DNA from: Gordonia sp. KTR9
Lineage (GTDB): Bacteria; Actinomycetota; Actinomycetes; Mycobacteriales; Mycobacteriaceae
Length of the DNA stretch: 64,000 nucleotides
Reading direction: 5' to 3'
NCBI RefSeq assembly: GCF_000143885.2
Contig: NC_018581.1
Location: 3,410,001 to 3,474,000, forward strand
How positions within the stretch are numbered: position 1 is the stretch's first letter; every line of letters starts with the position of its first letter. Below, piece by piece: positions 50,187 through 59,713 of the stretch. Below the pieces are notes generated by a model. That model saw only the letters and a list, made by a program, of their open reading frames with translations. It had not been told where the DNA came from and did no database searches. The position numbers and the translations under genes are program-made.

Positions 50187-51086
50187 TCACCGGGCCACGG
50201 ACCGGAGACGCTCCACCCCGACGAGCTTGTCGGGGTTGCGCATCACGTAGACGTGGTCGACGAGACCCCCGGCCAGGCGCAGCGTCAACACGGTCTGCAA
50301 CCGACCGTCGTAGTAGACCGCGATCCCCGGCTGACTGTTGAACACCGACGCCTCAGCGCGATAGTCCTCGAAGACCCCACCGATCCGCGCGAACCCCGAC
50401 ATCGCGCGTGCCACATCGCGAGCGCCGTGGACCGGTTGGCGGACCGCGACCACCTTGCCGTCGCTGTCAGCGGTGAACACCACCTCCGGCGCGAGCACAG
50501 TCATCAGGGTGCCGAGGTCACCCGATTCGGCGATGGCCAGGAACTCGTCGACGAACTCCACGGTGCGAGCGCTGTCCACCGGCTCGAACGCGGGACGGTG
50601 CGCCTCGACGTGGGATCGGGCGCGAAGCGCGGCCTGCTGTATCTCACCCGCGGGCCGCGACAGGATCGTCCCGATCTCCGCAGCGCCGACGCCGAACACA
50701 TCACCCAACACGTGCACCGTACGGTCGACGGGCGCAAGGGATTCGAGGAGGACCAGGGTGGCCGTGGCGATCGACTCGGCGAGAATCGGGTCGCCCGTCA
50801 GGTCGTCGCCGTCCAGCCGGATCGGTTCGGGCAGCCACGGTCCCACGTACTGCCCCTCCGCACTCTGGCGCGACTGCAGGGCGTCGAGCGACTGCCGGGC
50901 CACTGCTCCGATCCGGGAGCGCCGGTCATCGCGAGGCGTGGACACCGCCGGCTCGCACCGGAGATCCCGGTCGACGATGGCATCGGCCGTGGTGGCCGAA
51001 CCCAGGATCTCGTAGGCCACGGTGAACAGCAGTGGCCGCAGCGGGTCGGGACGAGCGACCCGCCGCTCCGCGTCGGTGCCGCTCAT
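50187..51086 (-). CDS. ECF41-like sigma factor with SnoaL C-terminal domain
   Basis: A 299-residue protein. The start (LRPLLFTVAYEILGSATTADAIVD) is sigma region 2, but the usual EDVVQExxLR is replaced by DAIVDRDLRCEP. YVGPWLPEPI in the linker, region 4 (LLESLAPVDRTVHVLGDVFGVGAAEIGTILSRPAGEIQQAALRARSHV), and the C-terminal SnoaL-like domain (DLGTLMTVLAPEVVFTADSDGKVVAVRQPVHG) with the closing NPDKL are ECF41/SigJ hallmarks. ECF41 factors are autoregulated by the SnoaL domain. ATG 51084-51086 is listed; ATG 51107 is an alternative. It converges on tetR with a 4-nt gap. Confidence 0.85.
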   Translation of the reverse strand: MSGTDAERRVARPDPLRPLLFTVAYEILGSATTADAIVDRDLRCEPAVSTPRDDRRSRIGAVARQSLDALQSRQSAEGQYVGPWLPEPIRLDGDDLTGDPILAESIATATLVLLESLAPVDRTVHVLGDVFGVGAAEIGTILSRPAGEIQQAALRARSHVEAHRPAFEPVDSARTVEFVDEFLAIAESGDLGTLMTVLAPEVVFTADSDGKVVAVRQPVHGARDVARAMSGFARIGGVFEDYRAEASVFNSQPGIAVYYDGRLQTVLTLRLAGGLVDHVYVMRNPDKLVGVERLRSVAR

Positions 51087-51309
51087 GTGTGGTGCTGAAC
51101 CTCTCATCGATGACCGGGGAACGCGCCGCGGCAACCGGACCGACGCCAACGGATCGGTTCGCCGCCACTGCGATGGGGACCGCGGTGGCGCCGCGAGGCA
51201 ACGGTCCACACCGTACAGCGACATCTCGACATCGCATGGCCGAAAGCGAGATCTCGTCCCGTTCCCGGCGCGGTCACGCGATCGTCGAGGCCAGCGCGCG
51301 GCGGACCCG

Positions 51310-54300
51310 TCAGCCCGCCTTCGTGACGTCGGCCGTCACGCCGTCACCGAGCTCGATGCTGCCCGCGTCACCGTCGCCGGTGACATCGAATCGCACCGCG
51401 AGCACCTCGCCGGCGATCAGGTCGGCGTGCGTCCGCGCCCACTCGAGACGCTCGGCGGGCACGACGAAGCGCACCGCGATCCGGTCGGAGACGTCGAGTC
51501 CCAGAGTGCGGCGGGCGTCCTGCAGCTCGCGGACCCGGTCCTTGGCCCAGCCCTCGGCCTCGAGTTCGGGCGTGACCGTCGTGTCCAGGACGACCAGACC
51601 GTTCCCACCCGGCAGCTCCGCGGTGGAATCGGGTTCGACGGCCACCAGGCGGCGGGTGAACTCGCCCTCGCGTAGCTCGACGCCGTCGGCGACCACCACC
51701 TCGGACCCGTCGGCACCGTCGCCCACCGTCCAGTTCCCCGACTTCACCGCCTTGATCGCGCGCTGCACGTCCTTGCCGAGGCGCGGTCCGGCGGCGCGGG
51801 CGTTGACCGCGATCTCGTAGCGTCCGTACTCACTGGCGTCGGCGGCGAGAGTCACGGTCTTGACGTTCATCTCGTCCTTGATCAGGTCGACGAACGGCTC
51901 CAGCGACCCCGCTGTGGGCGAGGCGACCGTCAGGCCCGGCAGCGGCAGTCGCACCCGCAGCCTGTTGGCCTTGCGGACACTCGACGCCGTCGAGCACACC
52001 GCCTGGACCTGGTCCATCGCGGTGACCAGGTCGGCATCGGCCGGGAGCTCGTCGCTCGTCGGCCAGTCCGTCAGGTGCACCGAGCGCTCGCCGGTGAGAC
52101 CGCGCCAGATGGCCTCGGTCGCCAGCGGGAGCAACGGCGAGGCGAGCCGGCAGGCCACCTCGAGCACGGTGTACAGGGTGTCGAACGCGTCGGTGTCCTC
52201 GTCCTGACCGGCCCAGAAGCGCGCCCGCGAACGTCGCACGTACCAGTTGGTGAGCGACTCGACGAACTCGCGGAAGGCGTCGCACGCCCCCGCGATGTCG
52301 TAGATGTCGAGGGCCTCGGTCATCGAGTCACGGGTCGTCGCCAGCTTCGCCAGGATGTAGCGATCCAGCACATGCTCCGAGTTCGTCCGCCAGGTCGCCG
52401 GCCGCTCGGCATACAGCTGCAGGAAGCTGTAGGCGTTCCACAGTGGCAGGAGCGCCTGACGGACCCCCTCGCGGATGCCTCGCTCCGTCACGACGAGGTT
52501 GCCTCCGCGCAGGATCGGCGAGGCCATGAGGAACCACCTCATCGCATCCGAACCGTCGCGGTCGAAGACCTCGTTCACGTCGGGGTAATTGCGCTTCGAC
52601 TTGGACATCTTCTGGCCGTCGTCACCGAGCACGATCCCGTGCGCGGCGACCGTCTTGAACGCCGGGCGGTCGAACAGGGCGGTGGCCAGGACGTGGAGCG
52701 TGTAGAACCAGCCGCGGGTCTGGCCGTTGTACTCGACGATGAAGTCGCCCGGATTGTGTGCCGGGGCATGGGCGGAGTCTCCCCCGTCGAACCAGTCGCG
52801 GTTCTCGAAGGGATAGTGCACCTGCGCAAAGGGCATCGAGCCCGATTCGAACCAGCAGTCGAGGACCTCGGGCACGCGCCGCATCGTCGACTTCCCGCTC
52901 GGGTCATCGGGATTCGGGCGGGTGAGCTCGTCGATGAACGGGCGGTGCAGATTGTCCGGCCGTACCCCGAAGTCGCGTTCGAGGTCGTCGAGCGAACCGT
53001 AGACGTCGATACGCGGGAACTCGGGGTCGTCCGAGACCCACACCGGAAGGGGCGCACCCCAGTAACGGTTGCGGCTGATGTTCCAGTCCCGCGCGCCCTC
53101 GAGCCACTTGCCGAACTGTCCGTCCCGGATGTGTTCGGGCACCCAGACGATCTGCTTGTTCAGCTCGACCATGCGGTCGCGGAACTGCGTCACCGCGACG
53201 AACCAGGACGGCACCGCCATGTAGATGAGCGGCTGGCCCGACCGCCACGAGTGCGGGTAGGAGTGCTCGATGGTCTCGTGGCGGAGGATGCGCCCGGTTT
53301 CTTTGAGATCCTTGATGATCACCGGGTTGGCGTCGAAGACCATCAACCCCTCGTAGGGCTGGACCTGCGCGGTGAAACGTCCGCCCGGATCGAGCGGCTG
53401 CACCACCTCGATGCCGTTGGCGGTCGCGAGGTCCATGTCCTCCTCACCGAAAGCCGGTGCGAGATGGACGATTCCAGTGCCGCTGTCGGTGGTCACGTAG
53501 TCGCCCAGCAGCACCCGGTGCGAGTTCGGGTGTCCGGCAAAGAAATCGAAGGGCGGTGTGTAGGACAGGTCCTTCAGTTCCACGCCGCGGTGGGTGCCGA
53601 GCACCTCCGGGTCGACGATCTCCTTCGCGTACGCCCCGAGCAGCGCCTCAGCGAGAAGATACTCCTGACCGTCACCGGCCCTGACGTGCACGTACGTGAC
53701 GTCGGGGTTGACGGCGATGGCGAGGTTGGACGGCAGGGTCCACGGCGTCGTCGTCCAGATGAGCGCGTTGACACCGTCCAGCGTCGAGAGCGGACCGTCG
53801 GGCACCGAGAGCGGCATCGTGACGGTGACCGCCGGGTCCTGCCGCATCCGGTAGGCGTCATCGAGCTTGGACTCCTGGTTCGACAGCGGCGTCTGCTCGT
53901 ACCAGCTGTACGGCAGCACCCGATAACCCTGGTAGATGAGCCCCTTGTCGTAGAGCGCCTTGAACGCCCACATCACCGACTCCATGAAGTCGAGATCGAG
54001 GGTCTTGTAGTCGTTGTCGAAGTCGACCCAGCGGGCCTGCCGGGTCACGTAGTCACGCCACTCCCCGGTGTACCGCAGCACCGAGTCACGGCAGTACTCG
54101 TTGAACTTGGCCATGCCCATCTTCTCGATCTCCGACTTGTCGGTGATCCCGAGCTGGCGTTCGGCCTCCAGTTCGGCGGGCAGACCGTGTGTGTCCCAGC
54201 CGAATCGACGGTCCACCTTCTTGCCGCGCATGGTCTGGTACCGCGGCACCAGATCCTTGACGTACCCGGTCAGCAGATGACCGTAGTGCGGCAGTCCGTT

Positions 54301-54507
54301 CGCGAACGGCGGGCCGTCGTAGAAGACGAATTCCTCGGCGTCGGCTCGATTCTCGATCGACGCGGCGAAGGTCGAATCAGAGTCCCAGTACTGCAGCACC
54401 CGCTGTTCCACGGACGGGAAGTCGGGGGCGCTGCGCCCGGTGCCCCCGGTCATGTCGACCTTCGGGTACACCCGTGCGTTCTGGGTGGGGTCGGTCGCGT
54501 CGCTCAC
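51310..54507 (-). CDS. ileS: Isoleucyl-tRNA synthetase IleS
   Basis: Class I aminoacyl-tRNA synthetase that charges tRNA-Ile. The HIGH-type motif is in [22 protein letters not shown] and the KMSKS loop in [19 protein letters not shown]. The editing domain ([21 protein letters not shown]) is present, and the C-terminal anticodon-binding part has no zinc ribbon, so this is the long eukaryote-like type found in mycobacteria (1065 residues). The GTG start lies just below a T-box leader with a good AGGAGA ribosome site. Confidence 0.97.
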   Translation of the reverse strand: MSDATDPTQNARVYPKVDMTGGTGRSAPDFPSVEQRVLQYWDSDSTFAASIENRADAEEFVFYDGPPFANGLPHYGHLLTGYVKDLVPRYQTMRGKKVDRRFGWDTHGLPAELEAERQLGITDKSEIEKMGMAKFNEYCRDSVLRYTGEWRDYVTRQARWVDFDNDYKTLDLDFMESVMWAFKALYDKGLIYQGYRVLPYSWYEQTPLSNQESKLDDAYRMRQDPAVTVTMPLSVPDGPLSTLDGVNALIWTTTPWTLPSNLAIAVNPDVTYVHVRAGDGQEYLLAEALLGAYAKEIVDPEVLGTHRGVELKDLSYTPPFDFFAGHPNSHRVLLGDYVTTDSGTGIVHLAPAFGEEDMDLATANGIEVVQPLDPGGRFTAQVQPYEGLMVFDANPVIIKDLKETGRILRHETIEHSYPHSWRSGQPLIYMAVPSWFVAVTQFRDRMVELNKQIVWVPEHIRDGQFGKWLEGARDWNISRNRYWGAPLPVWVSDDPEFPRIDVYGSLDDLERDFGVRPDNLHRPFIDELTRPNPDDPSGKSTMRRVPEVLDCWFESGSMPFAQVHYPFENRDWFDGGDSAHAPAHNPGDFIVEYNGQTRGWFYTLHVLATALFDRPAFKTVAAHGIVLGDDGQKMSKSKRNYPDVNEVFDRDGSDAMRWFLMASPILRGGNLVVTERGIREGVRQALLPLWNAYSFLQLYAERPATWRTNSEHVLDRYILAKLATTRDSMTEALDIYDIAGACDAFREFVESLTNWYVRRSRARFWAGQDEDTDAFDTLYTVLEVACRLASPLLPLATEAIWRGLTGERSVHLTDWPTSDELPADADLVTAMDQVQAVCSTASSVRKANRLRVRLPLPGLTVASPTAGSLEPFVDLIKDEMNVKTVTLAADASEYGRYEIAVNARAAGPRLGKDVQRAIKAVKSGNWTVGDGADGSEVVVADGVELREGEFTRRLVAVEPDSTAELPGGNGLVVLDTTVTPELEAEGWAKDRVRELQDARRTLGLDVSDRIAVRFVVPAERLEWARTHADLIAGEVLAVRFDVTGDGDAGSIELGDGVTADVTKAG

Positions 54508-54735
54508 GCTGGTCTCCTCGTGCCTGGTGATGTCTCATCGGCACGGGGACGCATTCCGGAGGACTGCGCGGTACCACCCCGCTTGCGCCGGGGATCCGGC
54601 GCCACTCGACGAACCGCCACGGTGGGTGACCGGACGATCCTGCGGCTGTGACGGGCCGCGCCCGCCCGGTTCTACTGAGGACCCGAGGGCCTGTTCTTCC
54701 GGGTGCTCCCCGGTGATGGCCGGATCAACGCGTCA
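54508..54735 (-). promoter_or_regulatory. T-box riboswitch upstream of ileS
   Basis: The minus strand at 54580-54567 reads GGGGTGGTACCGCG, the T-box bulge that pairs with the tRNA acceptor end. Upstream (54720-54711) GCCATCACCG holds an ATC isoleucine codon in the expected specifier position of a very short stem I. The ribosome site GAGGAGA lies between the T-box and the GTG, so control is probably at translation initiation: uncharged tRNA-Ile frees the site. This is the layout of actinobacterial ileS T-boxes. Confidence 0.9.
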
Positions 54736-54738
54736 ACC

Positions 54739-54744
54739 AGTGTA
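54739..54744 (-). promoter_or_regulatory. -10 box of the ileS T-box transcript
   Basis: TACACT on the minus strand, about 20 nt upstream of the specifier stem, which places the start near 54731. No convincing -35 is visible. Confidence 0.5.
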
Positions 54745-54806
54745 GCGACGACCCGTCCGATGGAGCCAGGGGGTTACCCGAGCACCGGGATGCGCAACCC
54801 GACCGA

Positions 54807-55757
54807 TCAGTCGGGCGGTGGGTGCCAATTCGGATCAAGCGGATCGAAATCCGCTCGCCGACGGCGCGACGCGGAATCGTCGGGGTGTTCGGAAGAAGTT
54901 GCCCAGTCGTCCGGTCCGGCGGCGTCACCGCCGGGCACGTCCTCTCCGACCCACCCTGACTGCGCCGGATCGAACGGGCCTCGACCCGGTGACGGCGCGG
55001 CCGGCGGGCGTTGTCCCGACACCGCCGGTCGACCGGGCTGACGTGGCGACTGCGACTGGCCGGATTCTCGGGGGTCGGGCGGCGGCCCGAACTGTCCCGG
55101 CGCGCGACGCTGCTGCGTCCACGCAGGCTGATCGACTCCGGGATGCTGCCGTTGCGGAACCCCGCCGGGTGGTGGAGAACCGTAGGGCTGCGGAGTGGGC
55201 CGGCCCCGCGGATCGGGGCGTCCACCCGGGGCTGCGACACCTTCAGGGGCTCCGCTGTGTGTCGGGGCGCCCGCACTCGGGGCGTCTACGCCGACCGAGC
55301 GCAGATAGTCCTCCAGGTTGCCCTCGCGACGTTCGGGGGCGGGGCGATTCGGGGGCGCGGAACCCTCCGGCGCCGCCATCCCCGGCTCGAACGAGCCGGG
55401 CCGGTACGCCACGGTCTCGGAATCGTCCGATGCGGCGGGGTCGGGCACGGAGTACCGGCGGGTGGGCGCATCGGCAGAGCCCTCGGCCGACCCGTTCTCG
55501 GCTCGGACCGAGGAGTCCTGGGAGGCGGCTTTCGCCGAACCTTCGTCGGGCGTGTCACGACCGGCACCCGGGACCATGTCCTCGAGTGACCGGCCCGCAT
55601 CGCCCTTACGACCGGCGAACACATCCACCAGCAGGAAACCGAGGCCGACGAGACAGACCACGATGCAGGCCACCGCGAGCCACACGGTCCCGGTGATGAG
55701 GCCGAGGATGAGCAGCACGAACCCCAGAAGGGTCGCGGCCAGGGCCAAGGTCAGCAC
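54807..55757 (-). CDS. Membrane protein with long proline-rich cytoplasmic tail
   Basis: A 316-residue protein. Residues 1-50 hold two adjacent membrane helices (LTLALAATLLGFVLLILGLI and VWLAVACIVVCLVGLGFLLVDVF). The rest is a low-complexity Pro/Gly/Ser/Glu-rich tail with one more ordered patch, REGNLEDYLRSVGV. I do not recognise a family. Its place between wag31 and ileS suggests a role at the cell pole or division site, but that is only context. The GTG start is 6 nt after a TAGGCT -10. Confidence 0.8.
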   Translation of the reverse strand: MLTLALAATLLGFVLLILGLITGTVWLAVACIVVCLVGLGFLLVDVFAGRKGDAGRSLEDMVPGAGRDTPDEGSAKAASQDSSVRAENGSAEGSADAPTRRYSVPDPAASDDSETVAYRPGSFEPGMAAPEGSAPPNRPAPERREGNLEDYLRSVGVDAPSAGAPTHSGAPEGVAAPGGRPDPRGRPTPQPYGSPPPGGVPQRQHPGVDQPAWTQQRRAPGQFGPPPDPRESGQSQSPRQPGRPAVSGQRPPAAPSPGRGPFDPAQSGWVGEDVPGGDAAGPDDWATSSEHPDDSASRRRRADFDPLDPNWHPPPD

Positions 55758-55763
55758 ATCACC

Positions 55764-55769
55764 AGCCTA
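55764..55769 (-). promoter_or_regulatory. -10 box of a leaderless transcript for the proline-rich membrane protein
   Basis: TAGGCT on the minus strand ends 6 nt before the GTG at 55757; no ribosome site is present. Confidence 0.45.
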
Positions 55770-55790
55770 GTGCGCACCGGTTCGCCCAGG

Positions 55791-56618
55791 TCAGCTGGGT
55801 GAGTAGCTGCTGAATCCACCATTACCCGGATCGTTGGAGAACGATTGATCGGGCCGGCCACCCTCGACGGGAGCCGCACTGCCGCGCTGCTGGAGTTCTT
55901 CGAGCTGCGATTCGAGGTAGGTCTTCAGACGCGTGCGGTACTCGCGCTCGAAGGTCTTGAGCTGTTCGATCCGGCCCTCGAGAACGCCCCGCTGCTGGTT
56001 GATGGTGCCCATGATCTCGCTGTGCTTGCGCTCGGCGTCGCTCTGCAGCGCGTCCGCACGTTCCTGCGCCTGGCGCAGCTGCGCCTCCGACCGCGTCTGC
56101 GCGTCGGCGAGGATGGCCTCCGACCGCTGGCGGGCATCGGCGAGCATGGCGTCGGACTTGGTCTGCGCCTCGGAGACCAGCGTGTCGGCGCGGGTCTGAG
56201 CATCGGACAGCATCGCGTCGGCGTCCGCGCGGGCGCTCCCGGTCAGACGGTCCGCGGTGTCCTGGGCCAGGGCCAGCACGCGCGCCGCGCGCACGTTCGC
56301 ATCGTCGTTGGTCGGCTGCGGGGCCGGCGTCGGGGCCGGCGTCGGGGCCGGGGCGGGAGGCTCGGGTGCCGCCGCGGGCTTGGCGAACATCTGCGTTCGG
56401 TCGTCCGCCGACGAGCCGGCACCGGAGCGGGCGTCGGCGAGCTCACCCTCGAGCTCCTCGACGCGCTGCTTGAGGTCGGTGTTCTCCTCGATCAGCCGGG
56501 CGAGCTCGGCTTCGACGAAGTCGAGGAACTGATCGACCTCATCCTCGTTGTAACCGCGCTTACCGATGGGCGGTTTGCTGAACGCGACGTTGTGCACATC
56601 AGCTGGAGTCAGCCGCAT
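55791..56618 (-). CDS. wag31: DivIVA-family polar growth protein Wag31
   Basis: Coiled-coil scaffold at the cell poles that recruits the peptidoglycan elongation machinery in actinobacteria. The N-terminal membrane-binding domain reads [52 protein letters not shown] Pro/Ala linker follows ([20 protein letters not shown]), then a long coiled coil from about residue 105 rich in [20 protein letters not shown] repeats. The 275 residues are normal. The ATG has AGGGGAA upstream. It is often a kinase substrate; a PknB-type kinase lies elsewhere in the window. Confidence 0.96.
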   Translation of the reverse strand: MRLTPADVHNVAFSKPPIGKRGYNEDEVDQFLDFVEAELARLIEENTDLKQRVEELEGELADARSGAGSSADDRTQMFAKPAAAPEPPAPAPTPAPTPAPQPTNDDANVRAARVLALAQDTADRLTGSARADADAMLSDAQTRADTLVSEAQTKSDAMLADARQRSEAILADAQTRSEAQLRQAQERADALQSDAERKHSEIMGTINQQRGVLEGRIEQLKTFEREYRTRLKTYLESQLEELQQRGSAAPVEGGRPDQSFSNDPGNGGFSSYSPS

Positions 56619-56943
56619 GTCGGTTCCCCTCGTGTCTGGTGGTGAACTTGTGTTCAGTTGGCGGGCCGTCCAACCCGGATCGCGCGACGGTGAGTCGTTC
56701 GACCAATACAGGTTGTCACTAACTATTCATACCAGTCAAAAATTGTAACTGGCGTCCAATCCTGTCACACGCGAACCGTTGGTTGCATCTCTGCGATGCG
56801 CTGTTGAAATGAAACAGTCATCCGAAGATGACTTACAACGGTAGACCATCTCGGTAACGCGGGGTACCCGCCGCCGGACCGGGGCGCCACTCGCGGGCGA
56901 CGAGCCCCGGTGACCGTCGCAGTGTGGATAGGACGGGACGAGA
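56619..56943. promoter_or_regulatory. Intergenic region between yggT and wag31: wag31 promoter and yggT 3' end
   Basis: No gene seen in 325 nt. The middle (about 56700-56760) is AT-rich for this genome and holds minus-strand TACAAT (56747-56742), a likely wag31 -10. An imperfect repeat TGAACTTGTGTTCA sits at 56643-56656. A hairpin with arms ACCGGGGC/GCCCCGGT (56878-56911) lies past the yggT stop and may be a terminator. Function assignments are tentative. Confidence 0.45.
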
Positions 56944-57285
56944 TCAGGATCGGATGAGATGTGCGGCGATCGCCAGCGAATCGGCCAGTGCGTCGGCGCG
57001 CAGACCGTTCACGATGTTCATGCCGATGATCACGACGAGCATCACGATCATCAACGACAGGTCCAGCCGGATGGGACCGAGTGGAATCGGCGGGAGGACG
57101 CGACGCAGGGCCTTGATCGGGGGATCGGTCACGGTGAAGACCATCTCGATGACGACGACCGCCGCGCCGGTCGGACGCCATTCGCGAGCGAAGGTGCGGA
57201 CCAGTTCGACGACCAGCCGGCCGAGGAGGAGCAACCAGAAGATCAGCAGGATGTAGTACAAGACGCTCAACAGAATCGCAGCCAC
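56944..57285 (-). CDS. YggT-family membrane protein
   Basis: A 113-residue protein with two or three hydrophobic segments: LLSVLYYILLIFWLLLLGRLVVELV at the start and LDLSLMIVMLVVIIGMNIVNGL near the end. The central VTDPPIKALRRVLPPIPLGPIRLDLS is the YggT signature. Located between wag31 and sepF, as Rv2146c is in M. tuberculosis; presumed to act in envelope or division processes. Start is GTG at 57283-57285. Confidence 0.92.
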   Translation of the reverse strand: MAAILLSVLYYILLIFWLLLLGRLVVELVRTFAREWRPTGAAVVVIEMVFTVTDPPIKALRRVLPPIPLGPIRLDLSLMIVMLVVIIGMNIVNGLRADALADSLAIAAHLIRS

Positions 57286-57341
57286 GCGTCAAGAGTGCCT
57301 GAACATGACGGGCGACGGCGAACCGAGGTACCCGTCGCCGG

Positions 57342-58049
57342 TCAGGCGTGGTTGTAGAAGCCCGTCTCGGCGATCTTGCGGCGGTCTTCCGGCGACACGT
57401 CGACGTCGGCGGGCGACAGCAGGAAGACCTTCGTGGCGACCTTGTCGAACGACCCGCGCAGGGCGAACGCGAGGCCGGCGGCGAAGTCGACGAGGCGCTT
57501 GGCGTCGTCGTTGCTCATGTCGACGAGATCCATGATGACCGGGTTGCCGTCGCGGAACCGCTCGCCGATGGTCCGCGCCTCGCCGTAGTCCGACGGTCGG
57601 AGGGTCGTGATCTTCTGCAGGGGGCTGTCGGCGAAGACGCGCTCGAGCTCGACGCGTGGGTCGGCACCCATCGAACGCGGTGCGGTGGCGGCGCGCAGGG
57701 ACGCGCTCGACGAGCGCTGCAGGGGTTCGAGACGAGCGGGCGCCCGCATCGGGCCGTCGCCGGCCGCGCGCGGGGCGGCGTAGGCGTACTCCGCGGCGAG
57801 GTCGAAGCCGGCGTCGTAGTGGCGGTCGGCCAGCTCGTCGCGGTATGCCATTTCCTCGCGGTAGCCGGCATCACGGAACGACGGCTCGTAGCCGGGATCG
57901 TAGGACGAGTCCCCGTAGTAGTCGTCGCGGTAGGCACGCTCACGAGACCGCTCACGCAGCGGCGGGGCCGACTCCTCGAGGTAGTCGTCCTCGTATTCGC
58001 TGGGCGGCACCATGCCGAAGTAAGCCTTGAACTTCTGCATCGTGGTCAT
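57342..58049 (-). CDS. sepF: Cell division protein SepF
   Basis: FtsZ-binding membrane anchor of the division ring. The N-terminal amphipathic helix is MTTMQKFKAYFGMVP, followed by a charged, Tyr-rich linker (about 20-110) and the SepF core (PLQKITTLRPSDYGEARTIGERFRDGNPVIMDLVDMSNDDAKRLVDFAAGLAFALRGSFDKVATKVFLLSP). The 235-residue length is typical. I start at the ATG 58047-58049 with AGAGAGG upstream. Confidence 0.95.
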   Translation of the reverse strand: MTTMQKFKAYFGMVPPSEYEDDYLEESAPPLRERSRERAYRDDYYGDSSYDPGYEPSFRDAGYREEMAYRDELADRHYDAGFDLAAEYAYAAPRAAGDGPMRAPARLEPLQRSSSASLRAATAPRSMGADPRVELERVFADSPLQKITTLRPSDYGEARTIGERFRDGNPVIMDLVDMSNDDAKRLVDFAAGLAFALRGSFDKVATKVFLLSPADVDVSPEDRRKIAETGFYNHA

Positions 58050-58162
58050 TGACGGCCTCTCTGGTAGTGCGACGCCGGTTTCTGCCGTGCCGGGTGGTGC
58101 ATCTGTGGTCAGTGAGTTCTTTGCGGTTCTTGAGTCACTTGGTTCTGGTGTTACCAATGTGA

Positions 58163-58915
58163 TTACTGAGAGACTAGCGGCCGCTCGCCCATGATCGCGG
58201 TTCCGACACGCACGCATGTCGAGCCCGCGGCAATCGCCGCTTCCATGTCACCGGACATGCCCGCGGACAGTTCCGCGGCGTCGTCGAACCGACCCCGGAA
58301 CGCGGCGTGGATCCGCGCCGTCTCGGCCATCCAGTGCTCGGGCTCGCCGTGTAGCGGCGCGATGACCATGAGCCCGCGCAGCCGGAGCGGCTCCGCGTCG
58401 ACGACCTGCTCGGCCAGACGTGTCAGGTCGTCCTCGACGACGCCGCCGCGGTGCGGATCGCCGTCGAGGCTGACCTGGAGCAAAATGCCCAGCGGGTCGG
58501 CCCGGTCGCCGTCGTCCAGCGCGGCGGCGGCGGCGCGGTCGAGGGCCTCGACGACCTTCGGACGGTCGACCGAGTGCACCGTGCGCGCCCACCGCGCAAC
58601 CGACCGTGCCTTCTTGGACTGCACCGAGCCGATCATGTCGAAGACGGGGACGTCGCCGGGGTCCGGCGACTCCCAGTCGCCGAGCACGTCGGCCACCTTC
58701 CGTCCCGCTTCGGGCTCGCGCGACTCCCCGAAGGCACGTTCCCCGAGCTGGAGCAGCCTGCGGACGTCGTCCGCGGGAAAGAACTTCGTCACCACGAGGA
58801 GTTCGCACGATCCGGCCGGACGCTGGGCGGCCTCGACCGCGGCCTCGAGGCGGCGGCGTACGGCCGCCAGCCGGTCCCCCAGTTCGACGGTGCGCGTATC
58901 AGATGACCCGGTCAT
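58163..58915 (-). CDS. YggS-family pyridoxal phosphate homeostasis protein
   Basis: Single-domain PLP-binding protein, 250 residues, of the YggS/PLPBP family, which controls free PLP and amino acid balance. The PLP lysine is in ELLVVTKFFPADDVRRL; FGESREPEAGRK, MIGSVQSKKARSVARWARTVHSVDR and the C-terminal LSAGMSGDMEAAIAAGSTCVRVGTAIMGERP are characteristic. The ATG at 58913-58915 has AGAAGGA upstream. It sits between sepF and the YfiH-like gene, the order found in M. tuberculosis. Confidence 0.93.
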   Translation of the reverse strand: MTGSSDTRTVELGDRLAAVRRRLEAAVEAAQRPAGSCELLVVTKFFPADDVRRLLQLGERAFGESREPEAGRKVADVLGDWESPDPGDVPVFDMIGSVQSKKARSVARWARTVHSVDRPKVVEALDRAAAAALDDGDRADPLGILLQVSLDGDPHRGGVVEDDLTRLAEQVVDAEPLRLRGLMVIAPLHGEPEHWMAETARIHAAFRGRFDDAAELSAGMSGDMEAAIAAGSTCVRVGTAIMGERPLVSQ

Positions 58916-58940
58916 GTCCCCATCCTTCTCGCCTCTGGGG

Positions 58941-59705
58941 TCATTCCCCGAGCGGGCCCCGCTCGCCGGGACGATCGTCGTTCGTCTCGTCGGAGTCCGG
59001 GTTCGGGTCCATCCAGATGACCGACGCGAGGCGTCCGGTGGGCGCGCCGCGGCGATGGCTGAAGAGACTCGGGTCCGAGATGGTGCAGCGCGGATCGACC
59101 GCCACTCCCCCGACCCCCGCGTCGAGCAGCTGGCGTCGCAGACCGGCGCGGAGGTCGAGACCGGTGGTGCCCTTCTTCGTCCGAACAGCACTGCCGGGCA
59201 GATGCTTTTCGACGTCGGCCTGCATCGCCGGCGGGACCTCGTAGTGGTCACCGCTCGCCGCCGGTCCGAGAAAGGCTCCGATGGACTCGACGCGGGCGCC
59301 GAGTTCGACCATCGCGCGCAGAGTGGCGGGCACGATGCCGATCCGGGCGCCGACCCGTCCCGCATGGACTCCCGCGATCACGCCGGCCTCGTCGTCGCTC
59401 AGGAGCACCGGGACGCAGTCGGCCGACAACACCGCGAGGGCGAGGCCGGGCGTGGTGGTGACCAGTGCATCGGTGGCCGGCACCGGCTCGGCGACCGGCC
59501 CGTCGACCACGGTGACGTTGCGACTGTGGATCTGCTCCATCCACACCACCGAGCCACTGTCCACCCCGATCTGCTCGGCCAGTCGAATCCTGTTGGCCGC
59601 CACCGCTTCCGGATCGTCTCCGACGTGATCACCGAGATTGAACGACTCGTACGGTGACACCGAGACCCCGCCGGCACGGGTGGTGATGACACGCCGCACC
59701 CGCAT
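58941..59705 (-). CDS. pgeF: YfiH/PgeF-family copper-type polyphenol oxidase or purine nucleoside phosphorylase
   Basis: A 254-residue protein of the YfiH (DUF152, LACC1-like) family. Such proteins act on purine nucleosides, or in E. coli remove a wrongly inserted amino acid from peptidoglycan precursors (PgeF). Metal and catalytic blocks: WMEQIHSRNVTVV, LSADCVPVLLSD and GVHAGRVGARIG; the last reads HAGWRG in most other bacteria. The location beside ftsZ favours an envelope-linked role but does not prove it. Confidence 0.85.
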   Translation of the reverse strand: MRVRRVITTRAGGVSVSPYESFNLGDHVGDDPEAVAANRIRLAEQIGVDSGSVVWMEQIHSRNVTVVDGPVAEPVPATDALVTTTPGLALAVLSADCVPVLLSDDEAGVIAGVHAGRVGARIGIVPATLRAMVELGARVESIGAFLGPAASGDHYEVPPAMQADVEKHLPGSAVRTKKGTTGLDLRAGLRRQLLDAGVGGVAVDPRCTISDPSLFSHRRGAPTGRLASVIWMDPNPDSDETNDDRPGERGPLGE

Positions 59706-59713
59706 CCGCGGAC

